Source: Chryseobacterium formosum
GTDB lineage: Bacteria > Bacteroidota > Bacteroidia > Flavobacteriales > Weeksellaceae
Reading direction: 5' to 3'
Assembly: GCF_026460885.1 (NCBI RefSeq)
Contig: NZ_JAOVZW010000008.1
Span: forward strand, 372,001 to 436,000
DNA length: 64,000 bases
Part shown: positions 45,974 to 53,514 of the stretch, piece by piece
Layout of the letters: each line of letters begins with the position of its first letter
Position numbering within the stretch: the first letter of the stretch is position 1
Made by a program: the position numbers and the translations under genes
The notes under the pieces: model-generated
The model's input: the letters and a program-made list of their open reading frames with translations, nothing else
Told to the model about the DNA's origin: nothing
The model's database searches: none

Positions 45974-46142
45974 AAAATACAACTCTTTTGTATTAGCATG
46001 TGGTATTCTTTATTTAATTCAAAGTTATACAATAGGTCAATTAAATATTGAATTCAACTACATAAAGATTGATTTTATATTTTTAAAAGAAATAATATTT
46101 TTAATAATTTCTTTTACTATATGTAAAATTGTACTTAAATAA
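45948..46142 (+). CDS. Small membrane protein on the transposon
   Basis: A 64-residue protein overlapping the end of the preceding frame by 26 bp, with two hydrophobic helices (FVLACGILYLIQSY and FLKEIIFLIISFTICKIVL). No family known. The following terminator (46151-46177) fits the end of this transcript. It may work with the upstream membrane-anchored product. Confidence 0.55.
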   Translation: MEILIKKIRKYNSFVLACGILYLIQSYTIGQLNIEFNYIKIDFIFLKEIIFLIISFTICKIVLK

Positions 46143-46150
46143 TTAAACAT

Positions 46151-46177
46151 CAAAACCCTCTATTTTAGAGGGTTTTG
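46151..46177 (+). terminator. Terminator inside the transposon
   Basis: A 12-bp perfect stem CAAAACCCTCTA/TAGAGGGTTTTG closes on a 3-nt loop, followed shortly by CGTTTTTC. Confidence 0.8.
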
Positions 46178-46277
46178 CGTTTTTCAGCCTAGATAATTTT
46201 TATTATATTTGTATTATTAAAAATAAAAACCATTGCTAAAAAGGAATGTAAAATAAATCGTGCTAATTGCATTATTG

Positions 46278-46459
46278 CTAACCTAAACTACCACAACGAA
46301 GTTTTCGAACTTCATCTTTAAAAGCAAATAATGTATATAAGGTACGCCATTTTGGCGTGGCTTGTATCATTGCTTTTAAGGGTGTGGTAGCCCTTGGTTA
46401 ACTTGGTACAATGTCCACGCTTTATTTTTTAAGCATTTATTAACCAAAACTACCACACA
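46278..46459 (+). ncRNA. Structured leader RNA with alternative pairing before the secreted-protein gene
   Basis: CTACCACA (46288-46295) pairs with TGTGGTAG (46383-46390) and encloses two hairpins: GAAGTT-TTCG-AACTTC (46298-46313, UUCG tetraloop) and a long stem AAAAGCAA/TTGCTTTT (46320-46327 with 46370-46377) topped by AAGGTACGCC/GGCGTGGCTT. The same CTACCACA recurs at 46450-46457, three bases before the ATG at 46460, within a longer direct repeat (TAACCTAAACTACCACA and TAACCAAAACTACCACA). TGTGGTAG can therefore pair either upstream, or downstream to cover the start codon. This looks like a riboswitch-like translational control element, or the recognition ends of a small repeat. I do not recognise a named RNA family. 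Confidence 0.6.
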
Positions 46460-47101
46460 ATGAAATTTGAATTATCTACATTCAAAACAGTAGCATCATG
46501 TTCTATATTGATGCTAACAAACTTCTCCGTATCAGGACAAACTAAATTTTCTTTTGATGACCAAACATTAAAAAAGTTTTATTATCAGACATTATTTCCA
46601 GTTGAGTATAAGCAAATAACTGATAATTCTGAAACAAGAAAAGCCTACATGATTTCGATTGATGAACAAATATCTATTTCATCGGATGAATTAAAAGGTT
46701 CATTTATTGTCATTTCAGACAAAATGGGTTTTCATGACAAAGATGTTACAGGGCATTTTCTTAAGTATGAACTATGTGAAGAAGTTATAAAATATTATGA
46801 ACTCTCTGAAAGTCATGTACTATTGATAGAAAATGAAAATGCTAAGAAACTTTACATGATGTATTCAGATTTTCTTAAAAGTATGAATGAAGAAAAAGAA
46901 AAGATTAAAAAAGATGATGCAGAACTAAAAATGATAGATGGATTTATGCAATCAATGGGATATAAAACCTCTCAAATAGATGGAGCCATATATGTAAAAA
47001 CTAAATATTATCGAATTTTATGTAACCTTTCAACGGTTGACGTTTTACAAAGAGACAAAGAATATTTGAAAAAAATTGATGGTTGGTTTGAACAGCCATA
47101 A
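46460..47101 (+). CDS. Secreted protein of unknown function on the transposon
   Basis: A 213-residue protein with a signal peptide (TVASCSILMLTNFSVSGQ, cleavage near residue 27) and no further membrane helix. The mature part is charged and helical (VLLIENENAKKLYMMYSDFL, SMNEEKEKIKKDDAELKMID). No family is recognised. The gene is preceded within three bases by a repeated CTACCACA that can pair with an upstream structured RNA, so its translation may be switched. It is a passenger gene of the IS1595-type element. Confidence 0.65.
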   Translation: MKFELSTFKTVASCSILMLTNFSVSGQTKFSFDDQTLKKFYYQTLFPVEYKQITDNSETRKAYMISIDEQISISSDELKGSFIVISDKMGFHDKDVTGHFLKYELCEEVIKYYELSESHVLLIENENAKKLYMMYSDFLKSMNEEKEKIKKDDAELKMIDGFMQSMGYKTSQIDGAIYVKTKYYRILCNLSTVDVLQRDKEYLKKIDGWFEQP

Positions 47102-47106
47102 GAAAA

Positions 47107-47363
47107 CAAATCATTGCAACAATCCCTAAATTTGATAATTATGTAAGATTATATAGAATGCATAGAAATAGAATGTCTAAGGCAGATATTTTATCATGGA
47201 CAATTCTAACAAAGTCTGCTAATCTTTTAAATAAAAAAGAAGTTGATTTAACAGATAAATATGGGGATTATTAGAATTGCAGAATGCAACAGAAAATTAC
47301 CATAAATATTCATCTGAATTTATTGACTACCTAAGTGCTTCTACTAGAGTGTTGGGAATATAA
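47107..47363 (+). pseudogene. Decayed open frame after the secreted-protein gene
   Basis: The frame IIATIPKFDNYVRLYRMHRN (no ATG before 47159) runs to ...NKKEVDLTDKYG, then shifts by one base near 47268 and continues LLELQNATENYHKYSSEFID to a stop at 47363. Helical, coding-like sequence, but broken. An 11-bp hairpin CCTTCAATTTT/AAAATTGAAGG follows (47455-47482). Confidence 0.4.
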
Positions 47364-47454
47364 AATTATTAAACAATTGTTTGATAAATCAATCGATTGA
47401 TTGGTGTTTTTAAGTGTTAATGAATTTTAACATTTAATAGTAATTCACTAAAAA

Positions 47455-47482
47455 CCTTCAATTTTTTTATTAAAATTGAAGG
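47455..47482. terminator. Hairpin in the transposon, possible terminator
   Basis: An 11-bp perfect inverted repeat with a 6-nt loop; outer arms AGTAATTCAC and GTAAATTACT extend it imperfectly. No T-run follows, so the terminator role is uncertain. Confidence 0.4.
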
Positions 47483-47580
47483 TAAATTACTGATTATAAA
47501 ATTTTTAAAATTTAACAAAAATTTAACTTTTTCAAAAGGTAAAAAACCTGATTTTGACAAAACGGCCTGATACATACTTT

Positions 47581-47730
47581 ATGAAAAAATTTAGTATTTT
47601 CAGGAAAATAGTTGCTAGAGCGAAGCAACTTTTCCGCAGTTTGTCTATTCAAGATTGTATTAGAATCAGTAATTTTTTAATTAATGAGTTTGGTTACAAA
47701 ATCCTTGATTTGTTAGAAAAATTTTTCTAA
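47581..47730 (+). CDS. 49-residue basic peptide on the transposon
   Basis: ATG 47581 opens MKKFSIFRKIVARAKQLFRS and ends DLLEKFF. It is basic at the N-terminus, amphipathic, and followed within 5 bp by an inverted repeat with a T-run (47735-47770, AATAAGCCTGTCTA/TAGATGGGTTTATT), so a short transcription unit is plausible. No family. It lies just beyond the 3' end of the convergent transposase gene. Confidence 0.45.
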   Translation: MKKFSIFRKIVARAKQLFRSLSIQDCIRISNFLINEFGYKILDLLEKFF

Positions 47731-47842
47731 TAATTAAATAAGCCTGTCTATAATAGATGGGTTTATTTTTCTTATAAATAATATAACTATCAGCATTTAG
47801 AAAACATTAGTAAATCAAAAGTTAAACAACTTTATATAATTA

Positions 47843-48819
47843 TTAAGCTATCAGTCGTTCATAAGTAATACCTTCCTCAAATGCACAATATAAAGCAAAA
47901 TTAAATCGGTTACCTTCATCAAAATCTTTAGTATTATATCTAAAGGAAAATTCATCACAGTAAAGTTGAAGATGTTTTGGACTAACTGAATGATAAATAC
48001 CGAGAATTCCTCGTTTTAGTAAACTCCAAAATCCTTCAATACTGTTAGTATGATAATTGTCTTTGACATATTGACCTTTAGTTTAGTATGAGGTATACTT
48101 TTATGTTCGTAATGTTTGTGTACTTGTGAATAACCTTTCCAACCATCACTAACCACAATAGAACCTCTTTTGACCATATTTTTAATAATCGTTGTAAGGG
48201 TTTTTCCTTTTGTGTTAGGAACAATTTCTGTAGATACTTTTCCATTACTAAGTAAGCCAAATACAACAGTTTTTGTTTTAGTACTTCTTCCCTGAGTATT
48301 TTCTACTCTTTTTTGCCATGATTTTTTATGATTTTTACCGCCTATATAAGTCTCATCAACTTGAGTGTCACCATTAAAACTTTTAACTTTTTCAGAACGT
48401 AGTGAATGTCTTATTCTTGAAAGCATGAACCATGCAGTTTTTTGAGTTACACCAATATCTCTTGCAAGTTGATGACTACTAATTCCTTTTTTGTGTGATG
48501 TAAAAATATAGATTGCATAAAACCATTTTCTAAGTGAGATTGCAGAGTTTTCAAACATAGTTCCAATTTTCACATTGAAATTTCTTCTACAATCTTTGCA
48601 TTTATAAATACCATTGAATTCACCGTCTTTTTTTAATTTGTAATGATCTTCTCGTTCACTTGCACAATTAGTACATATTGGGTCACCATTCCAAAGCAAT
48701 TCTTCGAGATATTCTCGACATTTTTGTTCTGTATTCAATGATTCCATCATATTAGTTATAGAATTCGTAGAATTATTAAAGCTAAGATCAATAAACTTTG
48801 TTACTCGGTGAATTATCAT
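47843..48819 (-). pseudogene. IS1595-family (ISXO2-like) transposase, frameshifted
   Basis: From the minus-strand ATG at 48819 the protein has the zinc-ribbon CTNC...CKDCRRNFNVKIGTMF, a linker helix, and the DDE-type catalytic core with DTQVDETYIGGKNHKKS and VVSDGWKGYSQVH. Translation breaks near 48080, where a 5-bp tandem duplication (minus ACTAAACTAAAGG; plus-strand TTTAGTTTAGT at 48077-48087) shifts the frame; the true C-terminus follows in another frame (NYHTNSIEGFWSLLKRGILG, containing the last catalytic E, to stop 47843). The remaining open frame loses this acid, so the transposase should be inactive. It belongs to the element at 44992-49037. Confidence 0.85.
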
Positions 48820-48957
48820 ATTTTATTAGTATATATAAATTTAATAAAAAAGATCGAGGCTGAACAATGCTGGAGAACAAATTTTTATGATTTTTATCTT
48901 ATTTTGTGTTTGATTTTCAGTTGGTTGTGGCTTATTATTTGATGATTCGAATATAAA

Positions 48958-48985
48958 AAACAGCATCAAAAGATTGATGCTGTTT
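48958..48985. terminator. Hairpin near the right end of the transposon
   Basis: AAACAGCATCA/TGATGCTGTTT, 11-bp stem with 6-nt loop, directly inside the right terminal repeat and upstream of the transposase. It could insulate the transposase from outside transcription. Confidence 0.55.
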
Positions 48986-48995
48986 ACGTATTGAA

Positions 48996-49037
48996 ATGTT
49001 GTTTAATTAATTTGGTATTAACTAGTATATTATTATC
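48996..49037 (-). repeat. Right terminal inverted repeat of the transposon
   Basis: 42 bp, reverse complement of 44992-45033 with a single mismatch. Confidence 0.9.
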
Positions 49038-49045
49038 ATATTTTA
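49038..49045. repeat. Target-site duplication, right copy
   Basis: ATATTTTA, identical to 44984-44991. Confidence 0.85.
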
Positions 49046-49147
49046 TTTGAACACTTTAGAATTTCGTTCGCAGATTTCGATGAAAGGATGACCTTTCTGT
49101 TGTTTACATATTTAACTAAGTCCTAAAAAAATAGAGAAATATCATTT

Positions 49148-49192
49148 ATTAAACTAGTTAAATGTGCAGGATTTTCCATCATCCTAAATTTG
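49148..49192 (+). promoter_or_regulatory. Palindromic operator and promoter 1 (VOC dioxygenase operon)
   Basis: ATTAAACTAGTTAAAT (49148-49163, near-palindrome centred on ACTAGT) lies exactly 21 bp before a -7 box TAAATTTG (49185-49192). The same arrangement recurs at 53735, 58505 and 58850, so this is a shared operator covering the -33 region. Confidence 0.8.
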
Positions 49193-49235
49193 TCATATCA
49201 AAATCGAACAAATCAAATAATTAAAAATAGACAAA

Positions 49236-50168
49236 ATGGAAAATAGAATATTAGGACTGCACCACATTACAGCGATTGCAGACAACGCAAAAAGAAATTT
49301 AGATTTTTATACTCAGCTTTTAGGGGTAAGATTAGTTAAGAAAACTGTCAACTTTGACGATCCGGGAACTTATCATTTTTATTTCGGAAACGAGGAAGGT
49401 ACTCCGGGAACAATTCTCACTTTCTTTCCTTGGGAAGGCGTAGGAAAAGGTACAAACGGTTCCGGTTTGGCAACACATATCGGATATTCTGTTCCGAAAG
49501 GAAGTTTGGGATTCTGGAAAAACAGATTGCAACAATTCAATGTAAATGTTGAGGAAAGTGAAATTTTTGGAGAAAAATTAATCTCATTCCAAGACCCAGA
49601 CGGTTTACAATTACAGTTCATCGAATCTTCAACACTAGACGATAGAAAAGTTTGGACAACCGATGATATTAAAGATGAAAATGCTTTGAAAGGTTTCTAC
49701 AACATCACTTTAACCTTGAAAAAAGCAGACCCGACTATCAAAGTTTTAACTGATATTTTTGGATACGATTTACAAAAACAAGAAGGTGAAAGATATCGTT
49801 TTGAAACCGATGCGATTGAAACAGCAAATCTTGTTGATATTATTGAAAATGATAAAATCCCGGCAGGAAGAAATGCAGGAGGAACCAATCACCACGTTGC
49901 TTTCCGAGTGAAAGATGATAAAGTTTTAATGGAATTCCGTGAAAAAGTAATGTCTGCAGGATTGAACATCACTCCGAAAATCGACAGAGATTATTTCTAC
50001 TCATTATACTTCCGTGAACCAGGTGGTGTTTTGTTTGAAATTGCAACAGACAATCCGGGTTTCACTGTAGATGAACCTTTGAATGAGTTAGGAACCAATT
50101 TAAAACTTCCAAAACAACACGAACCTTTACGCTCAAGAATCGAAGAAGTCTTGCCGAAGTTATCATAA
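49236..50168 (+). CDS. Ring-cleaving dioxygenase, VOC/glyoxalase superfamily (MhqO/MhqA-like)
   Basis: A 310-residue protein of two tandem VOC halves (about residues 5-130 and 148-275). GLHHITAIADNAKRNLDFYT opens the first, with GTPGTILTFFPWEG; the second has NHHVAFRVKD and YFREPGGVLFEIA, providing the H/H/E metal site. Such proteins act on catechol- or hydroquinone-like electrophiles. First gene of an operon with a GNAT acetyltransferase, a second VOC protein, an MhqD-like hydrolase and regulators, behind operator 1. The role in quinone detoxification is by family and context. Confidence 0.88.
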   Translation: MENRILGLHHITAIADNAKRNLDFYTQLLGVRLVKKTVNFDDPGTYHFYFGNEEGTPGTILTFFPWEGVGKGTNGSGLATHIGYSVPKGSLGFWKNRLQQFNVNVEESEIFGEKLISFQDPDGLQLQFIESSTLDDRKVWTTDDIKDENALKGFYNITLTLKKADPTIKVLTDIFGYDLQKQEGERYRFETDAIETANLVDIIENDKIPAGRNAGGTNHHVAFRVKDDKVLMEFREKVMSAGLNITPKIDRDYFYSLYFREPGGVLFEIATDNPGFTVDEPLNELGTNLKLPKQHEPLRSRIEEVLPKLS

Positions 50169-50224
50169 GTCATCGCTTTCTTCTATTTAACAATCTAATT
50201 TAGCAACAAGAAAAAAATAATACA

Positions 50225-50521
50225 ATGGAAAGAACAGAAGTAGTTTTAGGAAATGTGAAAGGCGAAATTCAGCTTTTCTCAGACGATAAAAAAGCAGGGA
50301 AAATGGATATTTCGGTTATCAAAAATAAGTTAACCGTTTATCACACCGAAGTTGATGAAGAATACGCAGGAAAAGGTTTTGCCAAATTGTTATTAAACAA
50401 ACTGGTTTCCTACGCAAGAGAAAATGATTTGAAAATTGTACCGTTGTGTCCGTATGTTCACGCCCAATTCAAACGCAATCCGGAAGAATACAACGATATC
50501 TGGTTTAAAAAAGAAATCTAA
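50225..50521 (+). CDS. Small GNAT-family N-acetyltransferase (YjdJ-like)
   Basis: A 98-residue protein of the minimal GNAT type with a central YAGKGFAKLLLNKLV acetyl-CoA binding region and the ending IVPLCPYVHAQFKRNPEEY, typical of the YjdJ/GTLF3B group. The substrate is unknown. It is embedded between two VOC dioxygenase genes in the same direction. Confidence 0.88.
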   Translation: MERTEVVLGNVKGEIQLFSDDKKAGKMDISVIKNKLTVYHTEVDEEYAGKGFAKLLLNKLVSYARENDLKIVPLCPYVHAQFKRNPEEYNDIWFKKEI

Positions 50522-50557
50522 AAACAAACAACTATAAACCAAACACCACCAACTAAA

Positions 50558-51511
50558 ATGTCACTCATCACAGGACTTCATCACGTAACCGCTATCACAG
50601 GCGATTCACAAGAAAACATCGATTTTTACACTGGAATTTTAGGACTTCGGTTGGTGAAAACCACCGTCAATTTTGATTATTCCGAGGTTTATCACTTTTA
50701 TTTCGGGGACGAATTCGGAACTCCGGGAACCATTATGACAACTTTTCCGTATGGAAAAGGTCTGGTGAACGGACGACACGGCAAAGGAATGCTGAATACC
50801 ACCGCTTTTTCTGTTTCGATGGATGCGCTGGATTATTGGACGAACCGTTTGGAACATTTTAATATTCCTTTCAAACAGCCTCAGCAAAGATTTTCAGGTG
50901 AAGTTTTTATATATCTGGAAGATTTTGACGGATTGGGTTTGGAATTGGTTTTCAATGAAAAAGATGACAGGAGAGGTTATGATAACGGATTTATTCCTAA
51001 AGATTTTGCGATTAAAGGAATTCATCACGTCGAAATTTGGTTGGATGCTTACGAAAGAACTGGCGCATTATTGACGACTCAAATGAACCATAAATTAATT
51101 GCTGAAAGTTCTGACAGATTCAGATTTGCAACGGAAGATAAACCGGGAAAATATGTCGATTTGCTTTGTACATCAACAGCTTTGAAAGGTTTGGCAGGAA
51201 GAGGAACGATTCATCACATCGCTTTTGCAACTCCGAATGCCGAAACCCAACTTGAAATGATTGAAAAACTCAACCAATTCGGATTGGAACATACCGAAGT
51301 GAAAGACAGAAAATACTTCACTTCTGTATATTTCAAAGAACCGGGCGGTGTTTTATTTGAAATCGCAACTTCAGGTCCTGGCTTCGATGTGGATGAGGAA
51401 TTGGCATCTTTGGGAGAACATTTGAGTTTACCGGCACAGTTTGAAGAGCAAAGAGAACATTTGGCGGAAGTTTTACCAGAATTTAATTATCCAACAGAAA
51501 AATACAGATAA
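50558..51511 (+). CDS. Ring-cleaving dioxygenase, VOC superfamily (second copy)
   Basis: A 317-residue paralogue of the 49236 gene, with GLHHVTAITGDSQENIDFYT, GTPGTIMTTFPYGKG, IHHIAFATP and YFKEPGGVLFEIATSGPG giving the metal ligands. The two copies are similar throughout but not near-identical, so the duplication is old. Only 2 bp separate it from the MhqD-like hydrolase gene, so they are cotranslated. Confidence 0.88.
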   Translation: MSLITGLHHVTAITGDSQENIDFYTGILGLRLVKTTVNFDYSEVYHFYFGDEFGTPGTIMTTFPYGKGLVNGRHGKGMLNTTAFSVSMDALDYWTNRLEHFNIPFKQPQQRFSGEVFIYLEDFDGLGLELVFNEKDDRRGYDNGFIPKDFAIKGIHHVEIWLDAYERTGALLTTQMNHKLIAESSDRFRFATEDKPGKYVDLLCTSTALKGLAGRGTIHHIAFATPNAETQLEMIEKLNQFGLEHTEVKDRKYFTSVYFKEPGGVLFEIATSGPGFDVDEELASLGEHLSLPAQFEEQREHLAEVLPEFNYPTEKYR

Positions 51512-51513
51512 AA

Positions 51514-52134
51514 ATGAGTCATATTTTAGATATAAAAACAGGAGGGAAATTATTGAATGAAGCTGAAAAAGTTTTAATAATGATTCACGGAAGAGGTGGA
51601 AGTGCGCAGGATATTTTGAGCTTATCCCAACATTTGAATGTGGAAGATTATGCTTTGTTAGCACCACAAGCGACCAATGGAAGTTGGTACCCGCTATCCT
51701 TCATTGCACCGACAGAACAAAATGAACCTTGGTTGTCTTCTGCAATTGAAACGGTTGGAAAAACTGTTAAATCCGCTTTGGATGCCGGAATTAAAGCTGA
51801 AAATATTTACTTTTTCGGATTTTCACAGGGTGCGTGTTTGACTTTGGAATTTTTAGCGAGAAATGCTCAAAGATTTGGTGGAGCAGTGGCGATTATTGGT
51901 GGAGTGATTGGTGAAAAAATCAATCGTGAAAAATATAAAGGCGATTTTGCTCAAACTCCGATTTTCTTGGGAACGAGCAATCCAGATTTTCACGTTCCGA
52001 TTGAAAGAGTGTATGCAACAGCCAATATTTTAAAGGAAATGAATGCGGATGTGACGGAAAAAGTGTACGCAAATTTCGGTCATTCTATCAATCAGGAAGA
52101 AATTGAATTGGCAAATTCCATTATTTTTAAATAA
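51514..52134 (+). CDS. Carboxylesterase/phospholipase-type alpha/beta hydrolase (MhqD-like)
   Basis: A 206-residue hydrolase with oxyanion region VLIMIHGRGGSAQDIL, nucleophile S104 in GFSQGACLT and the C-terminal NFGHSINQEE histidine. Homologues (MhqD, YtmA-type) belong to quinone-stress operons of Bacillus. The pairing with VOC dioxygenases here reproduces that arrangement. The start is 2 bp after the upstream stop. Confidence 0.88.
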   Translation: MSHILDIKTGGKLLNEAEKVLIMIHGRGGSAQDILSLSQHLNVEDYALLAPQATNGSWYPLSFIAPTEQNEPWLSSAIETVGKTVKSALDAGIKAENIYFFGFSQGACLTLEFLARNAQRFGGAVAIIGGVIGEKINREKYKGDFAQTPIFLGTSNPDFHVPIERVYATANILKEMNADVTEKVYANFGHSINQEEIELANSIIFK

Positions 52135-52140
52135 ATTATA

Positions 52141-52190
52141 GCCACGAATACACAAATAAAAATAGAATATAATATTCGTGCATTCGTGGC
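52141..52190. repeat. Inverted repeat GCCACGAATACAC type
   Basis: GCCACGAATACAC (52141-52153) pairs with ATTCGTGCATTCGTGGC (52174-52190), followed by ten A residues. Repeats of this sequence type are widespread between genes in Bacteroidota. It separates the hydrolase and cupin genes and may act as an mRNA stabiliser or weak terminator. Confidence 0.6.
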
Positions 52191-52204
52191 AAAAAAAAAA
52201 CAGT

Positions 52205-52552
52205 ATGAAAATCACAAGAATATTCAGCGATGAAAATGGCGAATCTTACTTCGAAGACATTGAAATCCCATTAATCAATCAAGGCGAAATCGGATTTTTG
52301 TCAGAAGATATTTCTGTTAAAAAACTTCAATTCAGAAAGGTTTCTGCCGATTATGATTACGATTTTCATCACGCTCCGCAAAAGCAATATATTGTTTTGT
52401 TGAATGGTGGTGTTGAGATTGAAACTTCGCTGGGAGAAATCAGACAGTTTCAAACCGGCGAAATTCTTTTGGTAGAAGATATTTCCGGAAAAGGTCACAA
52501 AACTAAGAATCTTGAAAAGAAAGAGCGGACATCATTATTTATACATCTTTAA
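52205..52552 (+). CDS. Small cupin-domain protein
   Basis: A 115-residue protein from ATG 52205 (an earlier in-frame ATG at 52178 lies in the hairpin repeat). It has a cupin barrel with FHHAPQKQYIVLLNGGVEIE and FQTGEILLVEDISGKGHKTK; two histidines may bind metal. Function unknown. It lies in the quinone-stress-like operon. Confidence 0.8.
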   Translation: MKITRIFSDENGESYFEDIEIPLINQGEIGFLSEDISVKKLQFRKVSADYDYDFHHAPQKQYIVLLNGGVEIETSLGEIRQFQTGEILLVEDISGKGHKTKNLEKKERTSLFIHL

Positions 52553-52588
52553 ATAATTAATGATAATTAAATTCAAACATAAACACTT

Positions 52589-52900
52589 ATGAATACATTA
52601 AACTTTTTAGTGATTGGAAAAAATCAGGAAATTCTTGATACCTTAAAAAGAATTATCGAAAATAATGAAGGCTGGAAAGCAGAAATCAAAAGTGATGAGA
52701 CTGTCTGCTATGATTATATTAAAGAAAATCAGGTAGATATTGTGCTTTTGAGTTCCGGTTTGTATGAGGAATTTGAAAATGATATTAAAGTATTTTGCGA
52801 AAATTTAAATAAAGAAGTCAAGGTAATCGACCATTACGGCGGAGGAAGCGGACTTTTAAAGAACGAAGTTTACACACTTTTTCCTAATTTGCAACCGTAA
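52589..52900 (+). CDS. Degenerate receiver-like protein
   Basis: A 103-residue protein with the layout of a receiver domain (LNFLVIGKNQEILDTLKRII, VDIVLLSSGLYEE) but without the acidic pair at the N-terminus and with S55 at the phospho-acceptor position; KVIDHYGGGSGLL replaces the K loop. It should not be phosphorylated and may bind a partner constitutively. It precedes a Crp/Fnr regulator by 9 bp, so it may act with it. Confidence 0.65.
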   Translation: MNTLNFLVIGKNQEILDTLKRIIENNEGWKAEIKSDETVCYDYIKENQVDIVLLSSGLYEEFENDIKVFCENLNKEVKVIDHYGGGSGLLKNEVYTLFPNLQP

Positions 52901-52909
52901 ACTTAATTT

Positions 52910-53494
52910 ATGTTTGAAAATATCATTAAGAACGTCACGCGTTTTATCAGTCTGAGCAGCGAAGAAGAGAAGATATTCACCGATTTATTGGTTTGTGAAA
53001 CGATTCCTAAGAAAACAATTTTACTGCGGGAAGGTGAAGTCTGTCAATTTGAAGGCTTCATTCACAAAGGCTGTTTAAGGGCTTATTACCTTGATGATAA
53101 TGGTTTTGAAGTTACGATTCTGTTTGCCATCGAAGATTGGTGGATTAGTGATATTGCGTCTTTTCAGAACCAGAAACCTTCGAATTTGTATATTGAAACG
53201 ATTGAAGATTCAGAAATTTTTATGCTGAATCCGACCACCAAAGAAAAGCTGTTGCAGGAAATTCCAAAATTCGAAAGGGTTTTCAGAATGTTGGTTCAGA
53301 GAAATCTGTTTACGCTTCAAAACCGTTTGGTGAATACCATTTCAAAAAGTGCATCAGACCGATATTTGGAATTTATAAAAGTATATCCAACGATTCCGCA
53401 AAGGGTTGCGCAGTACTATATCGCTTCTTATTTGGGTGTTTCTAAAGAATTTGTGAGTACAATCAGAAAACGCCTGGCGACGAAAGAAAAGTAA
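52910..53494 (+). CDS. Crp/Fnr-family transcriptional regulator
   Basis: A 194-residue regulator: cyclic-nucleotide-like sensor domain (about residues 20-115, KKTILLREGEVCQFEGFIHK) and a C-terminal winged helix with VAQYYIASYLGVSKEFVSTI. There is no cysteine cluster as in Fnr. The ligand is unknown. The position at the end of the operon makes it a candidate controller of the stress genes, though the palindrome ATTAAACTAGTTAAAT is not a typical Crp site. Confidence 0.88.
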   Translation: MFENIIKNVTRFISLSSEEEKIFTDLLVCETIPKKTILLREGEVCQFEGFIHKGCLRAYYLDDNGFEVTILFAIEDWWISDIASFQNQKPSNLYIETIEDSEIFMLNPTTKEKLLQEIPKFERVFRMLVQRNLFTLQNRLVNTISKSASDRYLEFIKVYPTIPQRVAQYYIASYLGVSKEFVSTIRKRLATKEK

Positions 53495-53514
53495 TTTTTA
53501 TTATTAAATAATAA

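Larger units (their letters stand above)
44992..49037 (-). mobile_element. IS1595-family transposon with passenger genes
   Basis: The 4,046-bp element is bounded by 42-bp terminal inverted repeats (44992-45033 and 48996-49037, one mismatch, beginning GATAATAATATACTAGTT) and by a perfect 8-bp target duplication ATATTTTA. An ISXO2/IS1595-type transposase gene (47843-48819) reads leftward from the right end. The other ~2.8 kb is passenger cargo on the plus strand: a 53-residue peptide gene, a broken EVE-like/TM gene, a small membrane protein, an RNA leader and a secreted protein, and a 49-residue gene. The transposase carries a frameshift, so this copy is probably immobile alone. Confidence 0.85.

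Noticed and set aside
45336..45990. Programmed -1 frameshifting at the A5 run in the EVE-like gene.
   Set aside because: The run is not a canonical X-XXY-YYZ slippery heptamer, and the middle part of the protein seems missing, which points to deletion and decay.
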